Assembly: GCF_963678635.1 (NCBI RefSeq)
Contig: NC_087063.1
Location: 83,127,574 to 83,191,573, forward strand
Direction of reading: 5' to 3'
Length of the DNA: 64,000 nucleotides
Source: Symsagittifera roscoffensis
Taxonomy: Eukaryota > Xenacoelomorpha > Acoela > Convolutidae
Position 1 is the stretch's first letter; each line of letters opens with the position of its first letter. The position numbers and the translations under genes were made by a program. Of the stretch, positions 1 to 11,654 are shown in pieces. The notes below the pieces were generated by a model. That model was not told where the DNA came from. It made no database searches and saw only the letters and a list, made by a program, of their open reading frames with translations.

Positions 1-869
1 GTTGAAAATTCGTAACAGGCAACAAATCGTATCAAGCGAATTCGTATCTGTAGATTAAGCTGGGGAAACTGATTCTTGCGCAGTATTCATGATGTAAATG
101 CAGCGGAGCGAAGCGAAGCAACGTAATATAATTGCCAATGCCTTGTTACGAATTTTCGCTTGTTACGAATAGTAGCCCAACCCATAAACATATATGCTTA
201 CATACAAACGTCGTAAGACCCCCACCCCCAAAATTTCTATGCAAATTCAGAAAATGAATAAAAAAAAACAAAATTGAGAAACATAAAACGAGTAACAACA
301 ACCAAAATTGCAGATAAAAAAAGTTAAAATTGAACCAGTAAACTACTTTAGTTTAAAGCGTGCAATCTATTCTGTGTGTGCTGAAAGTTGCATCTCAATA
401 AAATGGGAAAAATGATTTAAAAGGAGTTTCATTGTTTTCATCTACAACATGCTACAACATCGACAACGCTGAAAAACCACTGTTCTTGTAACGTACAACT
501 GAAAAATCTCATTCAAAAGTCTTGACGACCACGATAAAATGTTCGAAAAAAAATTAAATGCGTTCACGAATATAAGAAAGTAAGCGGCCTAAACAATCGG
601 CCTCTTTGAATGAAACTGATCGAACGTGAAAAGCGTTTGCAGTTAGAATGCAACCTAAATCATTTCAAAAAACTATGCATAAAAACTCCATTCGATAAAA
701 AAAAATAATGCTGTAATAACGCAAAACATCTTGCACGTTAGTTCTCATAAGGTAGTCAAATTAGTCAAATTAGCAATTCACAAACCCCAAATTTTTTAAA
801 AAATGATCACAGGTTAGGTTTTTTGAACTCAGGCGATTACTGACTTTCAGATAAACAAATTTATTTCGT

Positions 870-1060
870 TCAAAAATGTCCAGATGAAAGTCAAAAAGTG
901 TCAGGAAAAAATACACACCGAGCACAGAGATTCCGTTACTTTCTGCGGAAGATTTAGGTGGAGAGGGGCGGGGCGGCCCGGTATCCTCAAGAGTTTGACC
1001 CCTTGGCAATGCAAAGTGTCCTTTGGCACTATTCTCCACTAATTGTAAGGATGGCACGCG
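870..1060 (-). repeat. dispersed repeat R1, partial copy
   Basis: On the minus strand this carries a diverged form of the R1 core GAATGTTTGTGCTCGGGGTG, seen on the plus strand as the reversed CCGAGCACAGAGATTCCGTT around 918. R1 has no coding capacity that I can see. Confidence 0.45.
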
Positions 1061-1212
1061 CGCTGAAAAACACGATTTTACAATTTACTCGTCGAAAATG
1101 TTTGTATTCGTTTTGAAAAACAGGTCGTCTTGACAAACTGGTCAAAGTTGCGTCGGTGCCGTGATTTGTAATAGCTCGAAAAACAATTTTAGCTGACCTA
1201 AAAATTGTTTGA

Positions 1213-1570
1213 AAAAAGGAATCAAATCAGGGCAAAGTTTTGAATGGTCTGAATGTCAGTTAATGTAATTGCAACGGTTTTTTGGGAAAAAAACATAAGG
1301 TCTCAACTAATTGTTCAGATTTTCAAAGAAAGTGACAGAATGTTTGGGCTCGTCGTGGTAAATTTTCTCCAGTCCTATTTTGCTGGGCATTTTTTTTATC
1401 CTGACCAAATCATCCGGTAATGTAATCCAGAGCTCTATTTGATGAAAGTATTTCAGCTGTGATCTTTTTTTAAAAGTTATAGGGCTTTACAGATTGCCAA
1501 TTTAGTCGATTTGTGATAACTCACGCGCGATATAATTTGTGCCATTAACGCGTATGCTGAAATTTTATCC
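1213..1570 (+). repeat. dispersed repeat R1, longer copy
   Basis: The copy has the R1 layout: a CAGGGCAAAG block near 1228, the core near 1338-1357 (diverged), a stretch like 'agggctttacagattgcc', and a GCGCGATAT...CATTAACGCG block near 1527. The same order occurs at 28.5-29.2 and 39.9-40.1 kb. Confidence 0.5.
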
Positions 1571-3375
1571 ATCTAAAATTTTTTTATTAAATCATTTGAT
1601 GCATCTTACTAGGTCCATTTTTTATTCAAAATCCAGCACTGCAGATAAACTTCAGATAAGGTTAAGCGTATAACAAATAGGTTATCTTTTAAAACTTTTC
1701 GAAGTAGATTAAAATCGCGAGGAAAGATACCTAATTATTTGCGACAAAATCACACTTGACTTACTCCTCATATTGCTCAATGCACATAACTTGACCACCC
1801 GCACTGACAAAATTGAGATTAAAATCGATTTAAATCGATTTTTTTTTACAGATAATATACAGTATGGAAAATGATGTACGGTAGCCCATGTAGACACGTA
1901 AACCGATTTACAATAGATTAAATGGATTTTACGGTTAAAAAAAAACATTTTTATTCCTTAAAAAATTACTTCAATCATTTTTACTGGGTTTGTGCAAGGC
2001 AGTGACATCCATCAAATTTCAAATAAATCTGATTTGTTATGAATTTTCTTTTTGTTTCGAAACAAGAAATATGTACTAAAAAGAAAAAATCTTTTCATAC
2101 CGAAAGGGTTCTTGCACTATGAAAAAAAAATCATACAAAATTTCTGCAAGTAAAATTTTCAATTTCAATGTTCTAGACGCAATTTTGTTAGACAAAATGC
2201 ATATTCTTTCTTGAATCATAGTCGAGAAGCTCTGAACTTAATGAAATGCATAGAAACTGCATAAATTAATTGTACCAAAAATTGGGCCAAAGTCAGTTTA
2301 ACTCAACTTAAATGGACTTAAAACTCAAAATCTGTATGAAATTGAAACCAAAATTTTTATTAATTTAGAAATGATTGAAAATTAATTTTTTAAATTTTAG
2401 AATTTCGACCAAATAAATCAACTTTAATGAAAATCCTTTTTGTTAGGTCTTCCCTAAATTAATTCTTTAAAATCGACTGTAATCCAATTCTTGTCATATG
2501 GACAATCTAAGTCGTTTTAAAGCTTTTTCAAACCATAAGATGAAGTCGAAACCTCAATTTTTTTCTCAAGTTATCTCCAACTATATCTTTGATGTTTTGA
2601 CAGCAATTGGCTTTTTCAAGGCTTGGAAATTCTCGTTGGAAAATCTATTATTTGATTATAATGCCGCGGAGAAAACATCCTCTTTTGCGTGGAATTAAAC
2701 GTAGATATTCTTGATCATCGTTCAAAAACTTGCAATAAATTATTTTGCTTTTTAGGATCTTTGTGACTTCCAGTTCAAAAATCATTACCAACCAAAATAA
2801 CAAGTATTAGCTCATCATGCCTTGATCATATTATTTATAACAATTTTAGTACAGTGGAAACGTTCAGTGTAAAAATAGGTGATCATTATGACTTAAAAGT
2901 AAACCTTTGCATCGGGACATTTGAAAAAAAAGTTGATAACATCATTTCCTGAAGAAGTTTAGACTGTTTTAAGAGCGATAACGTTCGGTGCAAGCTATTG
3001 ATTTTTTTTTTGTAAATGAAGTCTTTCTTTGGAATCATTTATGAACTCAATTAATGACGTTTTTGATAAATTTTGTCCGCTGGAAAAAAACTATCAAAAA
3101 AGAAAAGTATTGGGATAGAAGCCATTGCAATTGAAGCCAAGAATTCGAAGCCTTTGCAATTAACGAGACAGACTATTTAAAATGTATAATTCAAAACCAT
3201 AAGAAAATGATATATTGCAGTATAGAAATTGAAGTGCCCAACTTCTTCGTCTTGTTAGACAGTGCAAAATAGGGTACTATGATAAAAACACAAGCATTTT
3301 TAAAATTCCAAATTGCTGTTCTCTGCTTTTATTGAAGTTTATTAAAATTAAAACAAAAAACTTTTTCCAATAAAT

Positions 3376-4331
3376 TTGAATGAGTTCAACCAGTTTTTTG
3401 TTGATATTGGAGAACAAATGGCTTCCTTGCTAGATAATCAGAACATGATTCGTTTTAGAGTTAAACAGATTGACTCATCTAATTTTCTCCACTCCATAAA
3501 TCATGATGAAAAACTGAAAGATATAAAAACTCTCAAAAACAAATTGTCTTGTCATCATGAAAATATAAGTAATAAAATGAGTAAACTGTGTGCTAAGGTA
3601 ATTGGCTATCCAATAGCTAATTTGTTCAATCAAATGTCAATCTATGGACTTTTTATAGACGAAATCAAAATATCCAAAGTTCTCTTTTTCATAAGCAGGG
3701 TTCTTACGAGGAACCATCCAAATTTATACCAATAAACCTGCTTTCAACAGTATGCAAAGTTATCGAAAAAATGGTTTTCATGCAAAGTTATCGAAAAAAT
3801 GCTTTTGCTTTCAGGAAATTTTGTTCATGTATCCACGCTATCATGGCAGCAGCAGAAATTTTGCGAACAAGCGAAGATTCGAAAAACAAAAAATTCGCTT
3901 GTTTTAAAGATTTCCAAAAAAAGTTTGACAATATCGATCATACTATTCTGACGAAAAAGCTAGAAGGCTATGGATTTCGTGGCATATGCTACAGTCTAGT
4001 ATAATCACTTTTAAATGAACGTTATCAATATGTATCTTCCAATGGAAAGAATTCGAACATGCTACAAATAATATACGGTGTTCCACTGGCTCGGTACTTG
4101 GGCCGCCGCAGTTTTTACTATACTTAAATGAACATCCTAGCAATTGAAAAACCGAGAAAAGTGTGTATTATCGCGAATGACACATCGCTCTTTTGCACAA
4201 GTAAAAGATTGAGCGCAGTACAAGAATTCAAAGAAAAAGATGAAAATTTAAACTTGTTATGCAAATCCAATAGATTGAAAATTAATACAAAAAAACAGCC
4301 AGATAGTTTTGGTCGGAAAACAAAAAAATGA
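3376..4331 (+). pseudogene. decayed non-LTR (LINE) reverse transcriptase
   Basis: Three frames read in order give a Jockey/CR1-like reverse transcriptase, an enzyme that copies LINE RNA at a nicked chromosomal target. Frame 1 (3376-3735) has the N-terminal blocks FNQFFVDIG, ...KNKLSCHHENISNKMSK and the region before the usual NYRPIS block, here NHPNLYQ followed by a stop. Frame 2 (3771-4004) has DFQKKFDNIDHTILTKKLE, the catalytic box A equivalent (normally DFSKAFDxIDH). Frame 3 (4128-4331) has IIANDTSLF where functional enzymes have FADD, so the first catalytic Asp of the YxDD box is Asn. Several frameshifts and stops separate the blocks. Endonuclease, ORF1 and 3' tail are not seen. Family assignment comes from motif recognition only; a dead relic is certain, the exact clade is not. 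Confidence 0.75.
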
Positions 4332-5346
4332 AAAGTATTTCTTGAAAGTTAAAAAATAGAATAGGCAGGTCTTTTCAAACATTTGGCAGTTATATCAAGC
4401 CAGTTATTTCGTAAGGCTTACTAGCATATGCTGTTCAACAGAAAACATTCTGATAAATAAATCCGATTTAAATAAAATTTTAATTTCTTAATTGTTAGTA
4501 TCTTGATCCTCGTGTTTTTGGTTTTCCAGGGTTTCGCCTCGATGAGCCTCAAGGCTCGTGCGCGATCTTTGTGAGGTAAATCAGTGTTGTTATTTCTGAT
4601 TGCTAGTTGTACTAGTCAATTTACTATTGAATCGTGACAATCATCCAACGATGTCCGCAAAAAAATCTGACTAAATACGCTCAGCATTGTTTTCACTTTG
4701 ATTAGTATAATATGTCGAAGCAAAGGTTTTTACTTACAATTGCTATTTTGCAAAAAAATGTCCTTTCCAAAAATAACTTTGTTCAAAAAATTTAATTTGC
4801 TTTTATATTCTAACCAGTGTGAAAACTAAGTTAAATAATTACCAGATGAAAATTGTTCCTGATTTGATTATCATAGCCCATTGTTTTTAGTTTTTAATCC
4901 TGGAATTTAAACTTTACATCGCTCGCATAGTAGATTAGTATTTGAGCTGAATATCAGATATATTTTTGAACCAGCTCACCAACCCAACAGAATAGCCGGC
5001 AAATTTAGGTGATTCAAACAGCTAAGGAAAAAAATCTCTGACACAAACCTATTTTGTCGATAAATTCAACGCAGTAAAATTTAAGGTACGGATATGTGAA
5101 GCATATATGTGATATATGAGTTGTGCTTTCCATATATATCCGAAGCGACATTTTTTAAAAATAATTTTTATCCAATTTTTTGTTTCTCGATGTTTTGACA
5201 TCATATTGAAACTGGTTTTTAGATCTATGAGCGATTTTGAAAAACATTACAATCACGCTCGGCCAGTTTAATGACCGCATTCTAAAATTTCTATCCAATC
5301 CCTGGTATTCTCAGTCTCACGTTGTGTCTAAGAATACATTTGCAAG
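4332..5346. other. noncoding stretch before the LTR element, no gene seen
   Basis: AT-rich sequence without a supported gene. It ends at GCAAG (5342-5346), the left target-site duplication of the retrotransposon that follows. Confidence 0.6.
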
Positions 5347-5603
5347 TGTCATATACTGCTACTGCAATAGCAGTAAATGAATTATGCAATACCAACCTTC
5401 AGTGGTGTTATTATTATTATGATGTGTCCAAGGTCATGTGTACAGTGACATTGACACACAGCTGAGAGCTCAGAGTTTTGATTCTGCAGTATCTCTCTCA
5501 GTAACTAACTTTAGAAAAAGAAAAGAAAACTTAATTCAATTAATTCAGAATACATTATTGAATTTACCATTAGTTTTCCCACGATACCGCATAGGATATC
5601 ACA
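5347..5603 (+). repeat. 5' LTR
   Basis: 257 bp, TGTCATATAC...GATATCACA. It matches 14959-15214 almost base for base, with scattered substitutions (for example near 5377, 5390 and 5406) and one single-T length difference. It ends CA immediately before the primer-binding site. The preceding 5 bp GCAAG are the target-site duplication. Confidence 0.95.
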
Positions 5604-6690
5604 TGGCGCAAAAAACAGGATTCGCAGCTCAGGACAACCGGACGGATATGAGAATACCCGTATTTTGGGCGTCAGCGAACTTAGACCCTCCGTGGCAATT
5701 TAAATTCTCGTTCGAACAATTTCTAATGGCAGTAACTGTGAAAGAAAACGTAAATCCAGAGGTTATGTTAGATGAACCAAAAGACATATTAGAAGAACCA
5801 CCTCCACGACCAGAAACACCATTAGAGGGAGAAACTGAAGCTGCGACGACAGCCAGAGATAAGTAGTTAGCAAGAGATCGAGTAATGCTGGAAAATGAGG
5901 AGAGAAGAACACGGGGTCTAAGGGTTGATCACAATGTTTTTTACAACGAAGTGCAAAAGAAACTGGTATCCAGATTATTTCTCTCACTCGGAACAGAAGG
6001 AAAGAAACAATTTCTACAGAAGAATCCACATGTTGAAATATCCAAAATTTCGTTCAGGGAAATTACAGAGCTTGCAGAGGTCTCGTTCCTAAAGGTAAAA
6101 TGCGTGACCTATGAAAGATATAAATTGTTCACACAAATGCAAGAATCCGGAGAATCACTGGAGGTTTTTCATGCAGCGCTAACTGCACAAGCAGCTCGAT
6201 CAGAACTCGGAACCTTAGAGAGTGAGATAGTTCGTGGCTTATTCATTTCGAAAACGAAAAACGTGACGTTACAGGATACGCTGACATTCGAAACGCTAGA
6301 TAAAGAGGGCTATAAAATTTGAACATAGCAAATTGACTACAATCGCATTTCAAAAGCCAAATGCAGCGGTAACAGGAAGAACAAGTAACAACTATAACTC
6401 TGGAGTGAGGATAAAACAAGAACCAGTGATGGCAGTTAGGAACTCAAAAGGAAACAAAAAAAAAACAACAATATAACAAAAGGGAAACGAATACACGACA
6501 AAATATCAAGAGATAGTCGAACACAAAAGCAAAACCATGTAACAGACGTGGAAGAGTATTCGATCAGGGACATCTGAAAAACTGTTCCGCAATGGGCAAA
6601 ACTTGTAAGAATTGCGAAAAACCCAATCACTTTGCAAAACTGTGTAGATCCCAGCAAGTGAGTGAGGTTGCGGAAAGATCTGAAGGATCC
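5603..6690 (+). pseudogene. gag: gag (capsid and nucleocapsid), broken
   Basis: Gag coats the element's RNA in cytoplasmic particles. The frame opens at the ATG formed by the LTR/PBS junction (5603), reads MAQKTGFAAQDN, and continues in one frame to TGA at 6320-6322 with a single in-frame TAG at 5864-5866. A frame shift then leads to a segment containing VRIKQEPVMAV, a match to the SUMO consensus (hydrophobic-K-x-E). A further shift leads to the nucleocapsid part, where CKNCEKPNHFAKLC (about 6601-6645) is a standard C-x2-C-x4-H-x4-C zinc knuckle, with a less regular Cys/His cluster just before it. A capsid-like helical block (FYNEVQKKLVSRLF..., KKQFLQKNPH) lies at 5939-6040 and is recognisable in the 43-kb relic. 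The 3' part, from 6143 on, is repeated in copy B. Confidence 0.85.
5604..5621 (+). other. primer-binding site overlapping the start of gag
   Basis: TGGCGCAAAAAACAGGAT follows the LTR directly. TGG pairs with the CCA tail of a tRNA, and the TGGCGCA start is shared with the 54.9-61.1 kb element and the 42.7-kb relic. The tRNA cannot be named from this window. The last A of the LTR plus TG makes the gag ATG. Confidence 0.75.
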
Positions 6691-6881
6691 GTAGAGAAAT
6701 GTTATCAGATAAGAGAAAATTTTGGTTCATGTAGTGATTTTGAAGTAATGTCGATACAAACACATCAGCCGGAGAACAAACAAATCTCGAAATATGTGAG
6801 GGATAGAATCAGTGAAAACAAGAAAAGTCAAATGGAGAGACGATACAAGTCCAAAAAATCGATTCAATCCGAGACCCAAAG

Positions 6882-8340
6882 TTGAATAGAGTAAAATCAC
6901 TAAAGGCCATGGTAAGAATAGGCAATCAAATAATACAACTGACGGTAGATACCGGAAGTCCAGTCTCTTTCTTAAATTGGGCGACAGCAAAAGAAAGATT
7001 GGATAAATCAAACAAAGCAAGATTCATCCCGTCTGAAAAACTGAACTTGATTACAAAATTCATTGACAAAAACAAACAACCGATCTGTGTATTGGGGGAA
7101 TTGAAGACGAATCTTCGGCCGGCAGGCTGGGAGGTGAAAGGAGCTACATTCCTGGTGACGGAACGTAAAACCAGATGCATTATGGGATTGGATTTACAAG
7201 GACAAGTGGGGATAGTCACCACACAAAAACCAGCTCCAAAAGAACTATCTTGGTTTGACGTGCTCATGTGCGAGCAGTCGGAAGGTTGGAAAAATAAATG
7301 CTTCAATAAATTCAGAAGTTTATTCGATAGACAAGGAATTTCAAAAAATCACATTGTAAGTTCAAAATTCAAGTATCCCTATGTCCGATTCAAGAAAAGG
7401 GGAGAAGAATTCCAATTCACATACAGGATAAGGTAGAGAAAGAAATTGAAAAACTGTTGACAGAAGCTCACATCACAAAGCTAGACAAATGTACAAGCGG
7501 TTGCTTCATAGCCCCAATTGTAATAACAGTAACAGTAAAAAAGGACGACTCGATAAAATTGGCGACGGACGCAAAACCAATAAACAGACAATTTTTCAAA
7601 AATAAGTATCAAATGCCCAATGTAGATGAACTCAGCGATGGGGTAAGTCAAATTGTTACCGAGAACAAAATTGGCACACTTTATTTCACGGTGTTAGACT
7701 TAAAGTACGCGTATAGTCAGCGAAAATTGGCTGCAGACACAGCTAAGCAGCGTAATTTTAATATTGCCAGTGGAAAGGCTACCAAGCTTAACGGAAAAGT
7801 TGAGGCCACTCCTTAAAAAGGAGAATCAAAAGAAAAAATTGAAAAACATGAAACTACCAGTAAAGAAATTCGAGTGGGGGGATGAACACACAGTGGTGCT
7901 TGATGCTATCAAAACTGCAGTAGCGAACATTACAAAACTAAACTACTACGATGCTAAGCGGGAAACAAGAGTTAAATGTGACGCAAGCCACGATGGCTTG
8001 GGGGCTCATTCGCATGCAGGTACTTAAATTAACAAGAAAAAAATATTCAACAAACAAATTGATTCTATTGGTGGTTGTTTGGGCAGTAGACAGGTACAAA
8101 CATTACCTATTAGGTAATCATTTACCATCGCAACAGATCACAAAGCACTCATATCAGCGCTAGATGGTAATAAGTCTAACAAGACCTATCAATCCCGATT
8201 GACTCGGGGGGTCGATCGATTGTTGCCATATCAATTTAAAATAGTTTAAATTTCGGGGAGGGACATGGGGATAGTCAATTATTTATCGCGTGATCCTTTT
8301 ATTGATCCTTGGCCCGAATCGGAATTAGACGAATAATTTG
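6882..8340 (+). pseudogene. pol: protease, RT and RNase H, copy A, RT core deleted
   Basis: The aspartic protease is at 6882-7436: TVDTGSPVSFLNW carries the intact D-T-G catalytic triad, and a later IMGLDLQGQ block matches the second conserved hydrophobic-G region. RT begins in another frame at 7457 with FIAPIVITV, KKDDSIKLATDAKPIN and YQMPNVDELSDG, then LDLKYAYSQ (catalytic motif A). Just after, at about 7770-7800, the sequence jumps to LPSLTEKLRPLLKKE, which in other gypsy pols lies past the thumb. By comparison with the 54.9-61.1 kb element, roughly 120 residues, including the FxDD catalytic motif, are missing. RNase H follows in broken frames: VKCDASHDGLG, KYSTNKLILLVVVWAVD, DHKALISALDGN, YLSRDPF. 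The encoded enzyme could not polymerise DNA. Confidence 0.88.
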
Positions 8341-8429
8341 TAGTGGCAACAATAAACTTTTTTCATGAAGCGTTATACTGCATGAGCAGTAGGCTGGAAG
8401 GCATTGGGTCGCTCGACCGGAACGAAAAC

Positions 8430-8449
8430 GTTCTAGAATGTTCTAGAAG
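8430..8449 (+). promoter_or_regulatory. heat-shock-element-like sequence, copy A
   Basis: GTTCTAGAATGTTCTAGAAG is four perfect contiguous alternating nTTCn/nGAAn pentamers, the binding pattern of heat shock factor trimers. It sits between the RNase H and integrase parts of pol, in a stretch that may also be coding, so function is inference. Confidence 0.4.
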
Positions 8450-8640
8450 GAATGTGGTAAAACAGTCATTGCTTAGTGGTTGCTTTCACGTCTGCCAAAA
8501 CAGCTAAACAGCAAATTTTAAGAGAAACCGATCACTTTTTCGTCACTTCACCTCAGCAAACAGTCGTATCCAAAAACTGAAAAAAAAAACAGTTCAATCC
8601 GTCAATAAAGTTCAGAATAAAAACAGACTCGGAGAAAGGG

Positions 8641-9349
8641 ATGGCAGAAAAATTCAATCGCTCATACGACTGCTGGTCAGATACACCACATGATTGGCGA
8701 AATGACGAAAGAGAAGAGAACATTCTGGACCCGAAATGGAATCGCTCTCTTTCAAACACAAACGAATTCTCTGAAGAGGAGGAAGTTACAGAGACACTGC
8801 AACGCACAAGGAAAATAATTCGCGGAGGCAGGAAAAATAGAGACAGTTCGGACAGTGAAACAAGAATTCCATCACGAGTTAAATGGCATTTCAACCGGAG
8901 CAACAGAAGGAGGCAGACAACAGACTACTTTCGTTTTGGCAGTTGATTGGGGGAGAAGCAAACACTCCTGTGAACATCAACAGGGAGTTACTGGCAACGT
9001 CGGAGGAAACTAGTAATATTCCAGAAGAAACAACTCAAGGACCGATTAGCCTCACACCAGCTACTTCGAATGAGAGGAGATTGAGCGAGGTCCAAGTAAT
9101 TGAGGTGGATTTGACAACCACAGAGGACATCAAAAGTAATCAAGAGGTGGGTACAATTGAACCACCCAAAAAATTCAGTAAACAGAAGCTGCAAAAACAG
9201 CAGAAGGAGGAGTCACTGGAGAACCTATCGAAATTGTTTGATAAAAGTCTTCTGGCAGAATTGACGACTGAAGATACATGGATGGACCGCCTCCGACGAG
9301 TCATAGAGCGAGGAGACAAACAGGGTTTCGAGTTGATGGGACCATACAC
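8641..9349 (+). pseudogene. pol: RNase H-integrase linker and truncated integrase start, copy A
   Basis: Two overlapping frames (8641-8946 and 8883-9349) give a charged linker: acidic EFSEEEEVTETL, basic RRTRKIIRGGRKNR-like runs, then EVIEVDLTTTEDIK. The first integrase residues follow (LLAELTTEDTWMDRLRRVI, about 9247-9308). The frame is cut at 9350, where copy B starts in gag, so no integrase domain follows in this copy. Confidence 0.75.
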
Positions 9350-10090
9350 GAATCCGGAGAATCACTGGAGGTTTTTCATGCAGCGCTAACTGCACAAGCA
9401 GCTCGATCAGAACTCGGAACCTTAGAGAGTGAGATAGTTCGTGGCTTATTCATTTCGAAAACGAAAAACGTGACGTTACAGGATACGCTGACATTCGAAA
9501 CGCTAGATAAAGAGGGCTATAAAATTTGAACATAGCAAATTGACTACAATCGCATTTCAAAAGCCAAATGCAGCGGCAACAGGAAGAACAAGTAACAACT
9601 ATAACTCTGGAGTGAGGATAAAACAAGAACCAGTGATGGCAGTTAGGAACTCAAAAGGAAACAAAAAAAACAACAATATAACAAAAGGGAAACGAATACA
9701 CGACAAAATATCAAGAGATAGTCGAACACAAAAGCAAAACCATGTAACAGACGTGGAAGAGTATTCGATCAGGGACATCTGAAAAACTGTTCCGCAATGG
9801 GCAAAACTTGTAAGAATTGCGAAAAACCCAATCACTTTGCAAAACTGTGTAGATCCCAGCAAGTGAGTGAGGTTGCGGAAAGATCTGAAGGATCCGTAGA
9901 GAAATGTTATCAGATAAGAGAAAATTTTGGTTCATGTAGTGATTTTGAAGTAATGTCGATACAAACACATCAGCCGGAGAACAAACAAATCTCGAAATAT
10001 GTGAGGGATAGAATCAGTGAAAACAAGAAAAGTCAAATGGAGAGACGATACAAGTCCAAAAAATCGATTCAATCCGAGACCCAAAGTTGA
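9350..10090 (+). pseudogene. gag: gag 3' part, copy B
   Basis: Repeat of 6143-6885. It fuses the end of the copy A integrase linker (frame from 9278) to gag ESLEVFHAALTAQAARSELG and reaches the same TGA (9527-9529). The IKQEPV motif (about 9623) and the zinc knuckle CKNCEKPNHFAKLC (about 9806-9850) are unchanged. Confidence 0.85.
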
Positions 10091-11545
10091 ATAGAGTAAA
10101 ATCACTAAAGGCCATGGTAAGAATAGGCAATCAAATAATACAACTGACGGTAGATACCGGAAGTCCAGTCTCTTTCTTAAATTGGGCGACAGCAAAAGAA
10201 AGATTGGATAAATCAAACAAAGCAAGATTCATCCCGTCTGAAAAACTGAACTTGATTACAAAATTCATTGACAAAAACAAACAACCGATCTGTGTATTGG
10301 GGGAATTGAAGACGAATCTTCGGCCGGCAGGCTGGGAGGTGAAAGGAGCTACATTCCTGGTGACGGAACGTAAAACCAGATGCATTATGGGATTGGATTT
10401 ACAAGGACAAGTGGGGATAGTCACCACACAAAAACCAGCTCCAAAAGAACTATCTTGGTTTGACGTGCTCATGTGCGAGCAGTCGGAAGGTTGGAAAGAT
10501 AAATGCTTCAATAAATTCAGAAGTTTATTCGATAGACAAGGAATTTCAAAAAATCACAATGTAAGTTCAAAATTCAAGTATCCCTATGTCCGATTCAAGA
10601 AAAGGGGAGAAGAATTCCAATTCACATACAGGATAAGGTAGAGAAAGAAATTGAAAAACTGTTGACAGAAGCTCACATCACAAAGCTAGACAAATGTACA
10701 AGCGGTTGCTTCATAGCCCCAATTGTAATAACAGTAACAGTAAAAAAGGACGACTCGATAAAATTGGCGACGGACGCAAAACCAATAAACAGACAATTTT
10801 TCAAAAATAAGTATCAAATGCCCAATGTAGATGAACTCAGCGATGGGGTAAGTCAAATTGTTACCGAGAAAAAAATTGGCACACTTTATTTCACGGTGTT
10901 AGACTTAAAGTACGCGTATAGTCAGCGAAAATTGGCTGCAGACACAGCTAAGCAGCGTAATTTTAATATTGCCAGTGGAAAGGCTACCAAGCTTAACGGA
11001 AAAGTTGAGGCCACTCCTTAAAAAGGAGAATCAAAAGAAAAAATTGAAAAACATGAAACTACCAGTAAAGAAATTCGAGTGGGGGGATGAACACACAGTG
11101 GTGCTTGATGCTATCAAAACTGCAGTAGCGAACATTACAAAACTAAACTACTACGATGCTAAGCGGGAAACAAGAGTTAAATGTGACGCAAGCCACGATG
11201 GCTTGGGGGCTCATTCGCATGCAGGTACTTAAATTAACAAGAAAAAAATATTCAACAAACAAATTGATTCTATTGGTGGTTGTTTGGGCAGTAGACAGGT
11301 ACAAACATTACCTATTAGGTAATCATTTACCATCGCAACAGATCACAAAGCACTCATATCAGCGCTAGATGGTAATAAGTCTAACAAGACCTATCAATCC
11401 CGATTGACTCGGGGGGTCGATCGATTGTTGCCATATCAATTTAAAATAGTTTAAATTTCGGGGAGGGACATGGGGATAGTCAATTATTTATCGCGTGATC
11501 CTTTTATTGATCCTTGGCCCGAATCGGAATTAGACGAATAATTTG
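10087..11545 (+). pseudogene. pol: protease, RT and RNase H, copy B, RT core deleted
   Basis: Same content and same breaks as 6882-8340, including the DTG protease and the missing RT palm. The shared deletion shows that it predates the tandem duplication. Differences from copy A are single substitutions (N to D near residue 137 of the protease frame, I to N near residue 160, N to K near residue 70 of the RT frame). Confidence 0.88.
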
Positions 11546-11634
11546 TAGTGGCAACAATAAACTTTTTTCATGAAGCGTTATACTGCATGAGCAGTAGGCT
11601 GGAAGGCATTGGGTCGCTCGACCGGAACGAAAAC

Positions 11635-11654
11635 GTTCTAGAATGTTCTAGAAG
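11635..11654 (+). promoter_or_regulatory. heat-shock-element-like sequence, copy B
   Basis: Identical to 8430-8449 and carried along by the tandem duplication. Confidence 0.4.

Larger units (their letters stand above)
1..3375. other. AT-rich noncoding stretch, no gene seen
   Basis: No reading frame here has coding character or usable splice sites; the longest open frames are short and compositionally like their surroundings. Positions 1-180 hold several TTCGTAACA/TGTTACGAA-type words in both orientations, similar in style to the iterated motifs flanking the MULE remnant at 25-27 kb. Two copies of the dispersed repeat R1 lie at about 0.9 and 1.3 kb. Confidence 0.6.
6143..9349 (+). repeat. internal tandem duplication, copy A (3.2 kb)
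   Basis: This runs from mid-gag to the integrase N-terminal region and is followed directly by a second copy. The period is 3206-3207 bp. Only a handful of differences were found between copies: T/C at 6371, two A-run length changes (near 6463 and 8579), A/G near 7294, T/A near 7354 and C/A near 7664. The outer junction shares only GAA as microhomology. Confidence 0.95.

Noticed and set aside
770-1057. 95-residue minus-strand frame
   Set aside because: Overlaps an R1 copy and is not conserved in other R1 copies.
6926-7306. 126-residue minus-strand frame, and its twin at 10131-10511
   Set aside because: Antisense shadow of the protease frame, which has clear motifs on the plus strand.
8553-8903. 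116-residue minus-strand frame, Phe/Ser/Leu-rich, twin at 11753-12109
   Set aside because: Antisense shadow of the charged linker; no splice or motif support.
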